From Pseudomonadota bacterium (GTDB taxonomy: Bacteria > Pseudomonadota > Gammaproteobacteria > Burkholderiales > Burkholderiaceae_C): a stretch of 42,230 nucleotides of DNA. This document shows positions 24,487-32,913 of this stretch, piece after piece. Position 1 is the first letter of the stretch. Every line of letters begins with the position of its first letter. Location of the stretch: contig JAFEER010000267.1 in NCBI GenBank assembly GCA_018240985.1, positions 1-42,230 on the forward strand, written 5' to 3'. Position numbers and translations under genes: made by a program. Below the pieces are notes generated by a model, which was not told the DNA's origin, ran no database searches, and saw only the letters and a list, made by a program, of their open reading frames with translations.

Positions 24487-26115
24487 ATGGCCGACACAAT
24501 GTCCGCTGATTTCGTCGTCATAGGCTCCGGCATCGTCGGCTCGCTGCTGGCGCGCAAGCTTGCGCTGGCCGGCGCCTCGGTGCTGATCCTGGAGGCCGGC
24601 CCCTGGGTTCAGCGCGCGCAGCTGGTGGCGCGGTTTCGCAACTCGCCGCGGCGCAGCGACTGGATGTCGCCCTACCCGCCGGCCCCCTGGGCCCCGCACC
24701 CCGTGTATCAGCCCGAGGACAACGGCTACCTGGTGCATGCCGGCCCCTACCCCTACAAGGCCGAGTACATCCGCCAGGTGGGCGGCACCAGCTGGCACTG
24801 GGCGGCCCATGCCTGGCGCAACGTGCCCAATGACTTCAAAATCCACACGCTGTACGGCGTGGGCGTGGACTGGCCCTTTGGCTACGACGAGCTCGAGCCC
24901 TTCTACCAGGAGGCCGAGGACATCATGGGCGTCTGTGGCTCCACCGAGACCGGCTCGCCGCGCACCCACCCCTTCCCCATGGAGCCCGTGGCCGAGCCCT
25001 ACGCCATGGCGCGGCTGCGCGAGCGGCTGGCCGGCGTCTACCCCGTGGTGAGCAACACCGTGGCGCGCAACAGCCGCAGCTATGGCGGCCGCCCGCCCTG
25101 CTGCGGCAACAACAGCTGCCAGCCCATCTGCCCCATCGACGCCCAGTACCACGGCGGCCTGGCGGCGGCCGACGCCATCAAGTCCGGCGCCAGGCTGCAG
25201 GCCAACGCCAACGTGTTCCGGCTGGAGCATGACGCGGCGGCACGCATCGTGGCCGCCCATTACTACGACGAGAACAAGGCCCCGCACCGCGTCACGGGGC
25301 AGACCTTCATCGTCGCGGCCAACGGCATCGAGTCGCCACGCCTGCTGCGGCTGTCCCAGAGCGACAAGTTTCCCCAGGGCGTGGCCAACGCGCACGACCA
25401 GGTGGGGCGCCGCCTCATGGATCACCCGAGCACCTCGCTGACCTTCGATGCCGACGAGGACGTGTGGCTCGGCCGCGGGCCGCAAAGCCCGAGCTCCATC
25501 AACACCATGCGCGACGGTGCGTTCCGCGCCCAGCATGCGCCCTACCGCCTGGACTTCACCAACATCTCGCGCGTGGACGGCGCCACCCGCTCGCTGCTGG
25601 AGCAGGGCGTGTACGGGTCGGCGTTCCAGCAGCGCCTGCGCCATGCGGCGGCACGCGAGATGAACGTGAAGAACGTGCTGGAGGTGCTGCCCGACCCCGA
25701 GCGGCGCATCACCCTGAGCGACCACAAGGACGCCCTGGGCCTGCCCACGCCGCAGACGCACTACGCCATCGACGACTACACGCGCCGCGGGCATGAGCGC
25801 TCCCAGCAGGACTTCCGGCGCATTGCCGAACTCATGGGCGGCACCAACCTGCGCCCCAGCAAGGAAGGCGACTTCGCGAACAACCAGCATATCTGCGGCA
25901 CGGTGAGCCTGGGCAGCGACCCCGCAGCATCGGTCTGCGACCCATGGGGCCGCGCCCACGACCACGACAACCTGTACCTGGCCGGCACCGGCTTGCTGCC
26001 CACCTCCGCCACCTGCAACTCCACGCTGAATGCCGTCGCCGTGGCCCTGCGCACGGGGCAGCATTTGCTGAGCGAACGCGGCGTGCAGGCTCCCGCCGCA
26101 CCGAACAAGGGGTGA
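24487..26115 (+). CDS. FAD-dependent GMC oxidoreductase, large subunit of membrane dehydrogenase
   Basis: The 542-residue protein has the GMC FAD motif (VVIGSGIVGSLLARKLALAG near residues 10-29), a VGGTSWHWAAHAWRN segment, and C-terminal catalytic residues in NNQHICGTVSLG and TCNSTLNAVAVAL. Cysteines 205, 206, 211 and 215 (CCGNNSCQPIC) have the spacing of the 3Fe-4S site in Burkholderia FAD-glucose dehydrogenase and fructose dehydrogenase. It oxidises a sugar, polyol or sugar acid in the periplasm; the substrate cannot be read from sequence. The ATG at 24487 has GAGG six bases upstream; TTG 24457 or ATG 24466 are weaker. Confidence 0.9.
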   Translation: MADTMSADFVVIGSGIVGSLLARKLALAGASVLILEAGPWVQRAQLVARFRNSPRRSDWMSPYPPAPWAPHPVYQPEDNGYLVHAGPYPYKAEYIRQVGGTSWHWAAHAWRNVPNDFKIHTLYGVGVDWPFGYDELEPFYQEAEDIMGVCGSTETGSPRTHPFPMEPVAEPYAMARLRERLAGVYPVVSNTVARNSRSYGGRPPCCGNNSCQPICPIDAQYHGGLAAADAIKSGARLQANANVFRLEHDAAARIVAAHYYDENKAPHRVTGQTFIVAANGIESPRLLRLSQSDKFPQGVANAHDQVGRRLMDHPSTSLTFDADEDVWLGRGPQSPSSINTMRDGAFRAQHAPYRLDFTNISRVDGATRSLLEQGVYGSAFQQRLRHAAAREMNVKNVLEVLPDPERRITLSDHKDALGLPTPQTHYAIDDYTRRGHERSQQDFRRIAELMGGTNLRPSKEGDFANNQHICGTVSLGSDPAASVCDPWGRAHDHDNLYLAGTGLLPTSATCNSTLNAVAVALRTGQHLLSERGVQAPAAPNKG

Positions 26116-26118
26116 ACC

Positions 26119-27558
26119 ATGCGCCAGCCCATCACCCCGCCCGCGCCATCCGTCCATGGCACCCGCGCCGCCCTGGCGGCGGCCGCGCTGTGGGCGGCCT
26201 GCCTGCCGGCCCTGGCGCAGGCACCGGCGGCCCCCGACACCGCCACGCCCGGCGTGGCCGCCCCGGCTGCAGTCGCCGACACCCCGGTGCAGCGCGGCCG
26301 CTATCTGGCCACGGCCGGCGACTGCGTTGCCTGCCACACGGCGCTGGGCGGCGCCCCCATGGCGGGCGGCCTGGCAATGGCAACGCCCCTGGGGCCCATC
26401 TACTCGACGAACATCACGCCATCGAAGACGCATGGCATCGGCAACTACACGCTGGAGCAGTTCAGCGCCGTGCTGCGCCACGGCAAGCGGGCCGATGGCG
26501 CGCTGCTCTACCCGGCGATGCCCTACACCGCCTACGCCAGGACTAGCGACGCCGACATCGCCGACCTGTACGCCTACTTCATGCAGGGCGTGGCGCCGGT
26601 GGACTCTGCGCCGCCGGCCACGGATCTGCCGTTCCCGTTCATCCGTCCCGCCATGCTGGCCTGGAACCTGCTGTTCCACAACGCCAGGCCCTACCAGTCG
26701 AACGCACAGCAGTCCCCCGAGTGGAACCGCGGCGCCTACCTGACGCAGGGGCTGGCCCACTGCGGCACCTGCCACACGCCGCGCAACCCCTTCATGGCCG
26801 AAGACAACGGCCGCCTGCTGGCGGGCGCCGAACTGGGCGGCTGGTACGCGCCCAACATCACACCCGACGCCAACGACGGCATAGGCCAATGGAGCCCGCA
26901 GGAGCTGGTGCGCTACATGCGCCGCGGCATCGTGGCGGGCAAGGCTACGACGGGCGGCCCCATGGCCGAGGCCATAGACCACAGCCTGCACCAGCTCACC
27001 GAGGGCGACCTGCACGCCATCGCCACCTACCTGCTCTCGCTGCCCGCCGTGAGCGATGGCGCGCGCCAGCCCGCCTTCTCCTGGGGGCAGGCCAGGGACG
27101 ACCTGGCCAGCGTGCGCGGCCAGCCGGTGCCCGCGCTCACGGCCATGAACGGCGCCCAGCTCTACGACGCGTTCTGCGCCAGCTGCCACCAGGCCCAGGG
27201 CCAGGGCAGCGGCGACGGCAGGCTGCCGGCCCTGCTCCACAACACCCGCCTGGGCCATGCGAACACCAACAACCTCGTGCTCTCCATCCTGCAGGGCGTG
27301 CCGCGTTACGGGCGCGACAGCATCATGCCGGCCTTCGCGCAGGAACTGGACGACGCCCAGGTCGCCACGCTGGCCAACTACCTGCTGCAAAACTACGGCA
27401 ACCCCGCTGCCAAAGTCCACGCCGAGCAGGTGCATAGCCTGCGCGCTGGCACGCCAGTGGATCAACGGCTGCTAACCGTCGTGCGCTGGGGGCTGGGGCT
27501 GGGCGTGCTGGCGCTTCTGCTGTTCGGCATCTGGCTCGTGGCGCGCATCCGGCGCTGA
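26119..27558 (+). CDS. Triheme cytochrome c subunit of the GMC dehydrogenase
   Basis: The 479-residue protein has a signal peptide ending near LAQA (about residue 35), three CxxCH heme motifs (CVACH at 69, CGTCH at 215, CASCH at 353) and one C-terminal membrane anchor (about 455-475, LGLGVLALLLFGIWLVARI). This is the typical cytochrome subunit of gluconate, alcohol or sugar dehydrogenases, passing electrons from the flavin subunit to ubiquinone. It starts three bases after the GMC stop, so the three genes form one transcription unit. Confidence 0.93.
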   Translation: MRQPITPPAPSVHGTRAALAAAALWAACLPALAQAPAAPDTATPGVAAPAAVADTPVQRGRYLATAGDCVACHTALGGAPMAGGLAMATPLGPIYSTNITPSKTHGIGNYTLEQFSAVLRHGKRADGALLYPAMPYTAYARTSDADIADLYAYFMQGVAPVDSAPPATDLPFPFIRPAMLAWNLLFHNARPYQSNAQQSPEWNRGAYLTQGLAHCGTCHTPRNPFMAEDNGRLLAGAELGGWYAPNITPDANDGIGQWSPQELVRYMRRGIVAGKATTGGPMAEAIDHSLHQLTEGDLHAIATYLLSLPAVSDGARQPAFSWGQARDDLASVRGQPVPALTAMNGAQLYDAFCASCHQAQGQGSGDGRLPALLHNTRLGHANTNNLVLSILQGVPRYGRDSIMPAFAQELDDAQVATLANYLLQNYGNPAAKVHAEQVHSLRAGTPVDQRLLTVVRWGLGLGVLALLLFGIWLVARIRR

Positions 27559-27687
27559 CGGCAGCCGGCGCCCGTCGTGCATGGTTTACTACACTATTCA
27601 TAGCTACAAGCGCTTGCTAACAAACAGTTTCAGGCCATTTTCATCATCAAACCAGCGACTGGCCTGCGCCTGCCGCGCAGGCAACGT

Positions 27688-27730
27688 TGCGGCGCCAGGG
27701 CGGCCTATTTCTCCTTGGCCTGGCGCCGCA
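27688..27730. promoter_or_regulatory. Perfect 12-bp inverted repeat upstream of the ABC transporter operon
   Basis: TGCGGCGCCAGG (27688-27699) and CCTGGCGCCGCA (27719-27730) are exact reverse complements with a 19-base loop. It lies 117 bases upstream of the substrate-binding protein gene. It could be a terminator of the cytochrome gene without a T-run, an operator or a leader structure. Confidence 0.4.
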
Positions 27731-27846
27731 GCCGGGGCGAAGCCTGTAGACTTCAGGCCCCAAGGCCGTGGCCTGCTCTTCCTGCGCCGGCCTTGCATAA
27801 AAACGCAGGAAACACCGCACGTTCATCAGTAGGAGAGTGAATCGAA

Positions 27847-28818
27847 ATGAAAAGCTTGTCTTGGGCGCCCCTGGGCGCACTCGCCCTGGCCATGGCCGCC
27901 CTCGCCCCCGTGGCCGCCCATGCCCAGCAGAAGTCCGTGGCCGTCACGGCCATCGTGGAGCACCCTGCCCTGGACGCCGTGCGCGACGGAGTGCAGGCAG
28001 CCCTGAACGCCGCGGGCTATGAAACCGGCAAGAACCTGAAGTGGCAATACCAGAGCGCGCAAGGCAATACCGGAACGGCGGCGCAGATCGCGCGCAAGTT
28101 CGTCGGCGACAACCCGGACGCCATCGTCGCCATCGCCACGCCCTCGGCCCAGGCCGTGGTGGCTGCCACCAAGACCGTGCCGGTGGTGTTCTCCGCCGTC
28201 ACCGACCCGGTGGCCGCCAAGCTGGTGCCCAGCTGGGAGCCATCGCACACCAACGTGACCGGCGTGTCCGACCTGCTGGCGCTGGACAAGCAGATGGACC
28301 TGGTCAAGCAGGTGGTGCCCGGTGCCAAGCGCGTGGGCATGGTCTACAACCCCGGCGAGGCCAACTCGGTGGTGGTGGTCAAGGAACTCCAGAAGGTTCT
28401 GCCCAAGATGGGCATGACCCTGGTCGAGGCCGCCGCGCCGCGATCCGTGGACGTGAGCAGCGCCGCGCGCAGCCTGATCGGCAAGGTGGACGTGATCTAC
28501 ACCAACACCGACAACAACGTGGTCTCGGCCTACGAGTCTCTGGTCAAGGTCGGCCAGGACGCCAAGATTCCGCTCGTCGCCTCGGACACCGACAGCGTCA
28601 AGCGCGGCGCCATTGCCGCGCTGGGCATCAACTACCGCGACCTGGGCGAGCAGACCGGCCGCATGGTGGTGCGCATCCTGAAGGGCGAGAAACCCGGCGA
28701 CATCAAGCCCGAGGTGAGCACCAAGATGGAGCTGTTCGTGAACCCCGGCGCCGCGGAGAAGCAGGGCGTCAAGCTCTCGGATGCGCTGGTCAAGTCGGCC
28801 GCGCAGGTCGTTCAGTAA
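27847..28818 (+). CDS. ABC transporter substrate-binding protein (TrpX-like)
   Basis: The 323-residue protein has a signal peptide (residues 1-26, cleavage after AHA) and a periplasmic-binding fold of the COG2984 type: VAVTAIVEHPALDAVRDG, AIATPSAQAVVAATK, VPVVFSAVTDPVAAKLV, VGMVYNPGEANSV, IYTNTDNNVVSAYES and GALGI-like AAALGINYRDLG. The family includes TrpX, which binds tryptophan, and related aromatic or branched ligands. It is the first gene of an import operon with a permease and an ATPase, with a terminator-like hairpin before the permease. Confidence 0.88.
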   Translation: MKSLSWAPLGALALAMAALAPVAAHAQQKSVAVTAIVEHPALDAVRDGVQAALNAAGYETGKNLKWQYQSAQGNTGTAAQIARKFVGDNPDAIVAIATPSAQAVVAATKTVPVVFSAVTDPVAAKLVPSWEPSHTNVTGVSDLLALDKQMDLVKQVVPGAKRVGMVYNPGEANSVVVVKELQKVLPKMGMTLVEAAAPRSVDVSSAARSLIGKVDVIYTNTDNNVVSAYESLVKVGQDAKIPLVASDTDSVKRGAIAALGINYRDLGEQTGRMVVRILKGEKPGDIKPEVSTKMELFVNPGAAEKQGVKLSDALVKSAAQVVQ

Positions 28819-28842
28819 CAATACGGGCCTTTGCCCATGCGT

Positions 28843-28873
28843 GCAGGAGCCCCAGGGCTCCTGCTTTGTTTTT
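28843..28873 (+). terminator. Rho-independent terminator or attenuator between binding protein and permease genes
   Basis: GCAGGAGCC (28843-28851) and GGCTCCTGC (28856-28864) form a 9-bp stem with a 4-base loop followed by TTTGTTTTT. Placed just after the binding-protein gene, it would let part of the transcription stop there, giving excess binding protein over membrane parts. Confidence 0.75.
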
Positions 28874-28896
28874 GACTCCCAGCCCCCGCCCCGCCC

Positions 28897-29784
28897 ATGT
28901 CTCTTTTTTCCCTGCTCGGCGCCATTGAAATCGGCCTGATCTTCAGCCTGGTGGCGCTGGGGGTCTATATCTCCTTCCGGTTGTTGCGCTTTCCCGACCT
29001 GACGGTGGACGGCAGCTTTCCGCTGGGCGGCGCGGTCTGCGCCATTTTGATCTCCACCGGCACCAACCCCTGGCTGGCGACGCTCGCGGCCACGGCAGCC
29101 GGCGCCGTGGCGGGCCTGATCACGGGCTGGTTCAACGTCAGGCTCAAGATCATGGATCTGCTCGCCTCCATCCTGGTCATGACCGCGCTGTACTCGATCA
29201 ACCTGCGCGTCATGGGCGGGCCCAATGTGCCGCTGATCAACGACACCACGCTGTTCACCCTGCTGCAGCCCGAGAGCATGCCCGACTACGTGGCGCGCCC
29301 CATGATCCTGCTGGTGGTCGTGGTGTTGGCCAAGCTGCTGCTGGACTGGTTCTTTGCCACCGAACGGGGCCTGGCGATTCGCGCCACCGGCTCCAACGCG
29401 CGCATGGCACGCGCCCAGGGCGTGAACACCGGCGCCATGGTGCTGCTGGGCATGGCCATTTCCAACGCCCTCGTGGGCCTGGCCGGCGCCCTGTTTGCGC
29501 AGACGCAGGGCGGCTCCGATATCTCCATGGGCATTGGCACCATCGTCATCGGCCTGGCCGCCGTGATCGTGGGCGAATCCATCCTGCCGTCGCGGCGCAT
29601 CGTCTACGCCACGCTGGCCGTCGTCGTGGGCGCCATCGTCTACCGTTTCTTCATCGCCGCAGCCCTCAACAGCGACTTCATCGGCCTCAAGGCCCAGGAT
29701 CTGAACCTGGTCACCGCCGCGCTGGTCACGGTGGCCCTGGTGATTCCGCAGCTCAAGCGCAAGCTCGGCAGCCGCAAGGCCTGA
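28897..29784 (+). CDS. ABC transporter permease (TrpY-like)
   Basis: The 295-residue protein has about eight hydrophobic helices and the BPD_transp_2 (branched-chain amino acid type) layout: IEIGLIFSLVALGVYISFRL, FPDLTVDGSFPLGGA, LASILVMTALYSINLRVMGG, GLAIRATGSNARMARAQGV and VGLAGALFAQTQGG. It is the membrane part of the COG2984/4120/1101 importer. The ATP-binding gene begins 22 bases downstream. Confidence 0.9.
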   Translation: MSLFSLLGAIEIGLIFSLVALGVYISFRLLRFPDLTVDGSFPLGGAVCAILISTGTNPWLATLAATAAGAVAGLITGWFNVRLKIMDLLASILVMTALYSINLRVMGGPNVPLINDTTLFTLLQPESMPDYVARPMILLVVVVLAKLLLDWFFATERGLAIRATGSNARMARAQGVNTGAMVLLGMAISNALVGLAGALFAQTQGGSDISMGIGTIVIGLAAVIVGESILPSRRIVYATLAVVVGAIVYRFFIAAALNSDFIGLKAQDLNLVTAALVTVALVIPQLKRKLGSRKA

Positions 29785-29806
29785 CATGCCCAGAGGAGAA
29801 AACGCC

Positions 29807-30601
29807 ATGCTGAGCGCACAAGACCTTTTCATCACCTTCAACCCCGGCACGCCGATCGAGACGCGCGCGCTACGCGGCATGTCGCTGGAAATTCCGGCCG
29901 GGCAGTTCGTCACCGTCATCGGCTCCAACGGTGCGGGCAAGTCCACCTTTTTGAACGCGATTTCGGGCGACATCGGCGTGGACACCGGCCGCATCGCCAT
30001 CGACGGCCTGGACGTGACGCGCCGCCCGGTGTGGGAGCGTGCCGAGCGCGTCGCGCGCGTGTTTCAGGACCCCATGGCCGGCACCTGCGAAGACCTGACC
30101 ATCGAGGAGAACATGGCCCTGGCCCAGCAGCGCGGTGCGCGCCGCGGCTTGGCGCGCGCCGTCAAGCAGGCCGAGCGCGCCATGTACCGCGAGCGCCTGG
30201 CCACGCTGGGCCTGGGCCTGGAGAACCGCCTCACCGACCGCATCGGCCTGCTCTCGGGCGGCCAGCGCCAGGCGGTGAGCCTGCTGATGGCGGCGCTGCA
30301 GCCGTCGCGCATCCTGCTGCTGGACGAGCACACCGCCGCGCTGGATCCGCGCACGGCCGACTTCGTGCTGAAGCTCACGGCGCGCATCGTGCAGGAAAAC
30401 AAACTCACCACCATGATGGTCACGCACAGCATGCGCCAGGCGCTGGACGTGGGCGAGCGCACCGTCATGCTGCACCAGGGCCAGGTGGTGCTGGACGTGT
30501 CGGGCGAGGAGCGCGCACGCCTGGACGTGCCCGACCTGCTGCAGATGTTCGAGAAGGTGCGCGGCGAGAAGCTCTCCGACGACGCGCTGCTGCTGGGCTG
30601 A
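29807..30601 (+). CDS. ABC transporter ATP-binding protein (TrpZ-like)
   Basis: The 264-residue protein has Walker A GSNGAGKST, the Q-loop region VARVFQDPMAGTCEDL, signature LLSGGQRQAVSLLMA, Walker B ILLLDEHTAAL and switch histidine in TMMVTHSM. It powers the importer encoded by the two genes upstream. The ATG at 29807 has AGAGGAG eight to thirteen bases upstream. A strong terminator ends the operon. Confidence 0.93.
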   Translation: MLSAQDLFITFNPGTPIETRALRGMSLEIPAGQFVTVIGSNGAGKSTFLNAISGDIGVDTGRIAIDGLDVTRRPVWERAERVARVFQDPMAGTCEDLTIEENMALAQQRGARRGLARAVKQAERAMYRERLATLGLGLENRLTDRIGLLSGGQRQAVSLLMAALQPSRILLLDEHTAALDPRTADFVLKLTARIVQENKLTTMMVTHSMRQALDVGERTVMLHQGQVVLDVSGEERARLDVPDLLQMFEKVRGEKLSDDALLLG

Positions 30602-30623
30602 CACGGCGAGTCGCTCCTCTATC

Positions 30624-30668
30624 AATAGCTTCCAGCGCCCTACCCATGGGCCCTGGAGGCTATTTTTT
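30624..30668 (+). terminator. Rho-independent terminator of the ABC transporter operon
   Basis: AATAGCTTCCAG (30624-30635) pairs with CTGGAGGCTATT (30653-30664) with a single mismatch, with an inner GGGC/GCCC extension, followed by a run of T residues. The arms resemble the ATAGCT...AGCGC dispersed repeats common in this family. Confidence 0.8.
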
Positions 30669-30801
30669 ATCTGATCATCGGCCGCTTGAATCCCGCCAGT
30701 TTTTGGCTGCACCCAGGGCATGGGATGCGCGGCCACCCGGGCCGATCGCGGAGGAATCGGAGTAGCATCGACACAGCATTTTTCTGAGGAAAGAGGCTGT
30801 C

Positions 30802-32166
30802 ATGACGAATATCCCTCTGGCACAGGCGCCCGCTCGCGGGCAGGAAAAAATCGCGGGCCAGCTGTCCACGCGAGAGACCGTCTGGGCCATCGTCAAGGCC
30901 TCCAGCGGCAATCTGGTCGAGTGGTTCGACTTCTACATCTACGCCTTCTTCAGCGTCTACTTCGCCGAGCAGTTCTTCACCGGCACCGGGCAGACGGGCG
31001 CCTTCATGCAGGCGGCGGGGGTCTTCTTCATCGGCTTTCTGATGCGTCCCGTGGGCGGCTACATCTTCGGGCGCATCTCCGACCGCTTCGGGCGCAAGGA
31101 CGCGATGGTGGTGTCCATCCTGATGATGGGCTTCGGCTCCCTTTGCCTGGCGGCGCTGCCGACGGCCGCCACCGCGGGTGCCTGGGCCCCCGCCCTGCTG
31201 CTGCTGGTGCGCTGCATCCAGGGCATCGCGGTGGGCGGCGAGTACGGCTCCACGGCCACCTACATGTCGGAGATCGCCCAGCCCGGTCGGCGCGGCTTTT
31301 TCTCCTCGTTCCAGTACGTGACGCTGATCGGCGGCCAGCTGCTGGCCAGCCTGCTGGCGGTGATCATGACCCATACCCTGGGCGAGCAGCAGATCACCGG
31401 CGGCTGGTGGCGCCTGCCCTTTGTCATCGGTGCAGCGGCGGCCCTGGTGTCGCTGTGGCTGCGCTCGGGCCTGACCGAGACCACCTCGTCGGCCGACCGC
31501 CACCACGAGGGCGCCGGCACGTTCCGCGAGGTCTGGCGCCACCAGCGCGCATTCTGGGTGGTGTTCGGCATCACCTGCATTGGCTCGCTGGCGTTCTATA
31601 CCTTCAGCACCTACATGCAGAAGTACCTCATCAACACCAGCGGCTTTTCCAAGGGCGCGGTGGCCGACGCGATGACGGTGTGCCTGTTCCTCTTCATGCT
31701 GATGCAGCCCCTGGTGGGCGCCATTTCCGACAAGATCGGGCGCAAGAACAGCATGCTGATCTTCGCCATCGGCATGGTGGCGCTGCCGGTGCCGGTGCTG
31801 TCGGCCATCGGTACGCAGAAGTCGCTGTTCGATGCGGGCCTGCTGATCGTGCTGGCGATGGCCGTGCTGAGCTTCTACACCTCGATCTCGGGCATCGTGA
31901 AGGCGGAGATGTTTCCGGCCCATGTGCGTGGCCTGGGCGTGGGCTTCACCTATGCCATCGCCAATTCGCTGTTTGGCGGTTCGGCCGAATACGTGGCCCT
32001 GTTCCTGAAGAACCAGGGCGTGGGCGAGGTGTTTCCCTGGTACGTCGCGGCCGTGGCGGCGTGCGGCCTGATCGCCGTGCTGTGCATGCACGACAACCGC
32101 AAGCACTCGACCATCGACAACCCCGGCAACAGCGCCTACGGCAAGCGGCGGGCGCCGGCTGCGTGA
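30802..32166 (+). CDS. MFS transporter, MHS family, KgtP-like
   Basis: The 454-residue protein has about 12 membrane helices and the metabolite:H+ symporter signature: NLVEWFDFYIYAFF, then RPVGGYIFGRISDRFGRKD between helices 2 and 3, QGIAVGGEYGS and SDKIGRKNSM in the second half. It resembles alpha-ketoglutarate permease and other organic acid/proton symporters; the exact substrate is not readable. It converges tail to tail with the Lrp/AsnC gene. Confidence 0.9.
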   Translation: MTNIPLAQAPARGQEKIAGQLSTRETVWAIVKASSGNLVEWFDFYIYAFFSVYFAEQFFTGTGQTGAFMQAAGVFFIGFLMRPVGGYIFGRISDRFGRKDAMVVSILMMGFGSLCLAALPTAATAGAWAPALLLLVRCIQGIAVGGEYGSTATYMSEIAQPGRRGFFSSFQYVTLIGGQLLASLLAVIMTHTLGEQQITGGWWRLPFVIGAAAALVSLWLRSGLTETTSSADRHHEGAGTFREVWRHQRAFWVVFGITCIGSLAFYTFSTYMQKYLINTSGFSKGAVADAMTVCLFLFMLMQPLVGAISDKIGRKNSMLIFAIGMVALPVPVLSAIGTQKSLFDAGLLIVLAMAVLSFYTSISGIVKAEMFPAHVRGLGVGFTYAIANSLFGGSAEYVALFLKNQGVGEVFPWYVAAVAACGLIAVLCMHDNRKHSTIDNPGNSAYGKRRAPAA

Positions 32167-32185
32167 TGACCGGGCCGGCCCGCGG

Positions 32186-32641
32186 CTACACCCCCAGCGG
32201 CAGGTCGGCCTTCTTCAGCGTGCGCAGCACAAAGCTGGAGCGGCTGTGGCGTATGCCCTTGATCTTGTAGAGCTTCTCGCGCAGCAGGCGCTCGTAGTCA
32301 CGCGTGTCCTTGACCACCACGCGCAGCAGGTAGTCGTAGTCGCCCGACACCAGATGCGCCTCCACCACCTCGGGAATGCTGGCCAGCACCTCGCCAAATT
32401 TTTCCAACGTGTTGTCTGAATGGCTGTCCAGCGTCACCTGCACCAGCACCGTGTCGCCCAGGTCTAGCGCCTGCGGGTTGAGGCGCACGGTGTAGCCCTC
32501 GATCACGCCGGCCTCCTCCATCTTCTTGATGCGGCCCCAGCACGGCGAGGGGCTCAGGCCCACGGCCGCGCCGATCTCCTGCAGACTGGCGCGCGCATTG
32601 GCCTGCAAAGCGGAGAGGATTTTTCTGTCAAATTTATCCAT
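32186..32641 (-). CDS. Lrp/AsnC family transcriptional regulator
   Basis: The 151-residue protein has an N-terminal helix-turn-helix (MDKFDRKILSALQANARASL, then GLSPSPCWGRIKKMEEAGVI) and a C-terminal RAM ligand-binding domain (VEAHLVSGDYDYLLRVVVKD). This is a full-length Lrp-type regulator; many respond to an amino acid. An AT-rich upstream region with repeated TTTCTGA is a likely autoregulatory site. Its neighbours are an organic-acid carrier and, further on, a glycine-cleavage operon, but the sequence does not show its targets. Confidence 0.93.
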   Translation of the reverse strand: MDKFDRKILSALQANARASLQEIGAAVGLSPSPCWGRIKKMEEAGVIEGYTVRLNPQALDLGDTVLVQVTLDSHSDNTLEKFGEVLASIPEVVEAHLVSGDYDYLLRVVVKDTRDYERLLREKLYKIKGIRHSRSSFVLRTLKKADLPLGV

Positions 32642-32681
32642 GAAACTTATTATTCTAGGAATATTAAATTTAAAGAAAATT

Positions 32682-32699
32682 TTTCTGAAATATTTCTGA
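32682..32699. promoter_or_regulatory. Tandem TTTCTGA motifs upstream of the Lrp/AsnC gene
   Basis: TTTCTGA occurs at 32682-32688 and 32693-32699, eleven bases or one helical turn apart, in an AT-rich segment 40 bases upstream of the regulator start. Such phased AT-rich repeats are typical Lrp binding sites. The site may also serve the promoter. Confidence 0.45.
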
Positions 32700-32913
32700 G
32701 AATAGAGAAATTCAGCAAATCCATCCAGGGCCTGCGCCGCATACTCAATCCATCAAGGCGCTCTTACCGGAGCGCACAACATTGACGAGCCTCCACCCGG
32801 TTACCGCTGGGTGGAGTCTTGGCAAGACCGCCGGTCGAGGCCGGGCGCAGGCCACTACCCCATCCTGGGAGGTAGACACTGCGGCGCTTTCCGGCAACGG
32901 GGCAAAGGCGGGT

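Noticed and set aside
23827..27465. Very long open frame on the minus strand (over 1200 codons)
   Set aside because: It is the antisense shadow of the three GMC dehydrogenase genes; its composition is that of high-GC antisense frames, and the plus-strand genes have clear motifs.
27826..30000. Long minus-strand frame opposite the ABC importer genes
   Set aside because: The plus strand encodes three recognisable ABC transporter proteins; the opposite frame has no domain.
30667..32106. Long minus-strand frame opposite the MFS gene
   Set aside because: It lacks any recognisable domain and covers a certain 12-helix transporter.
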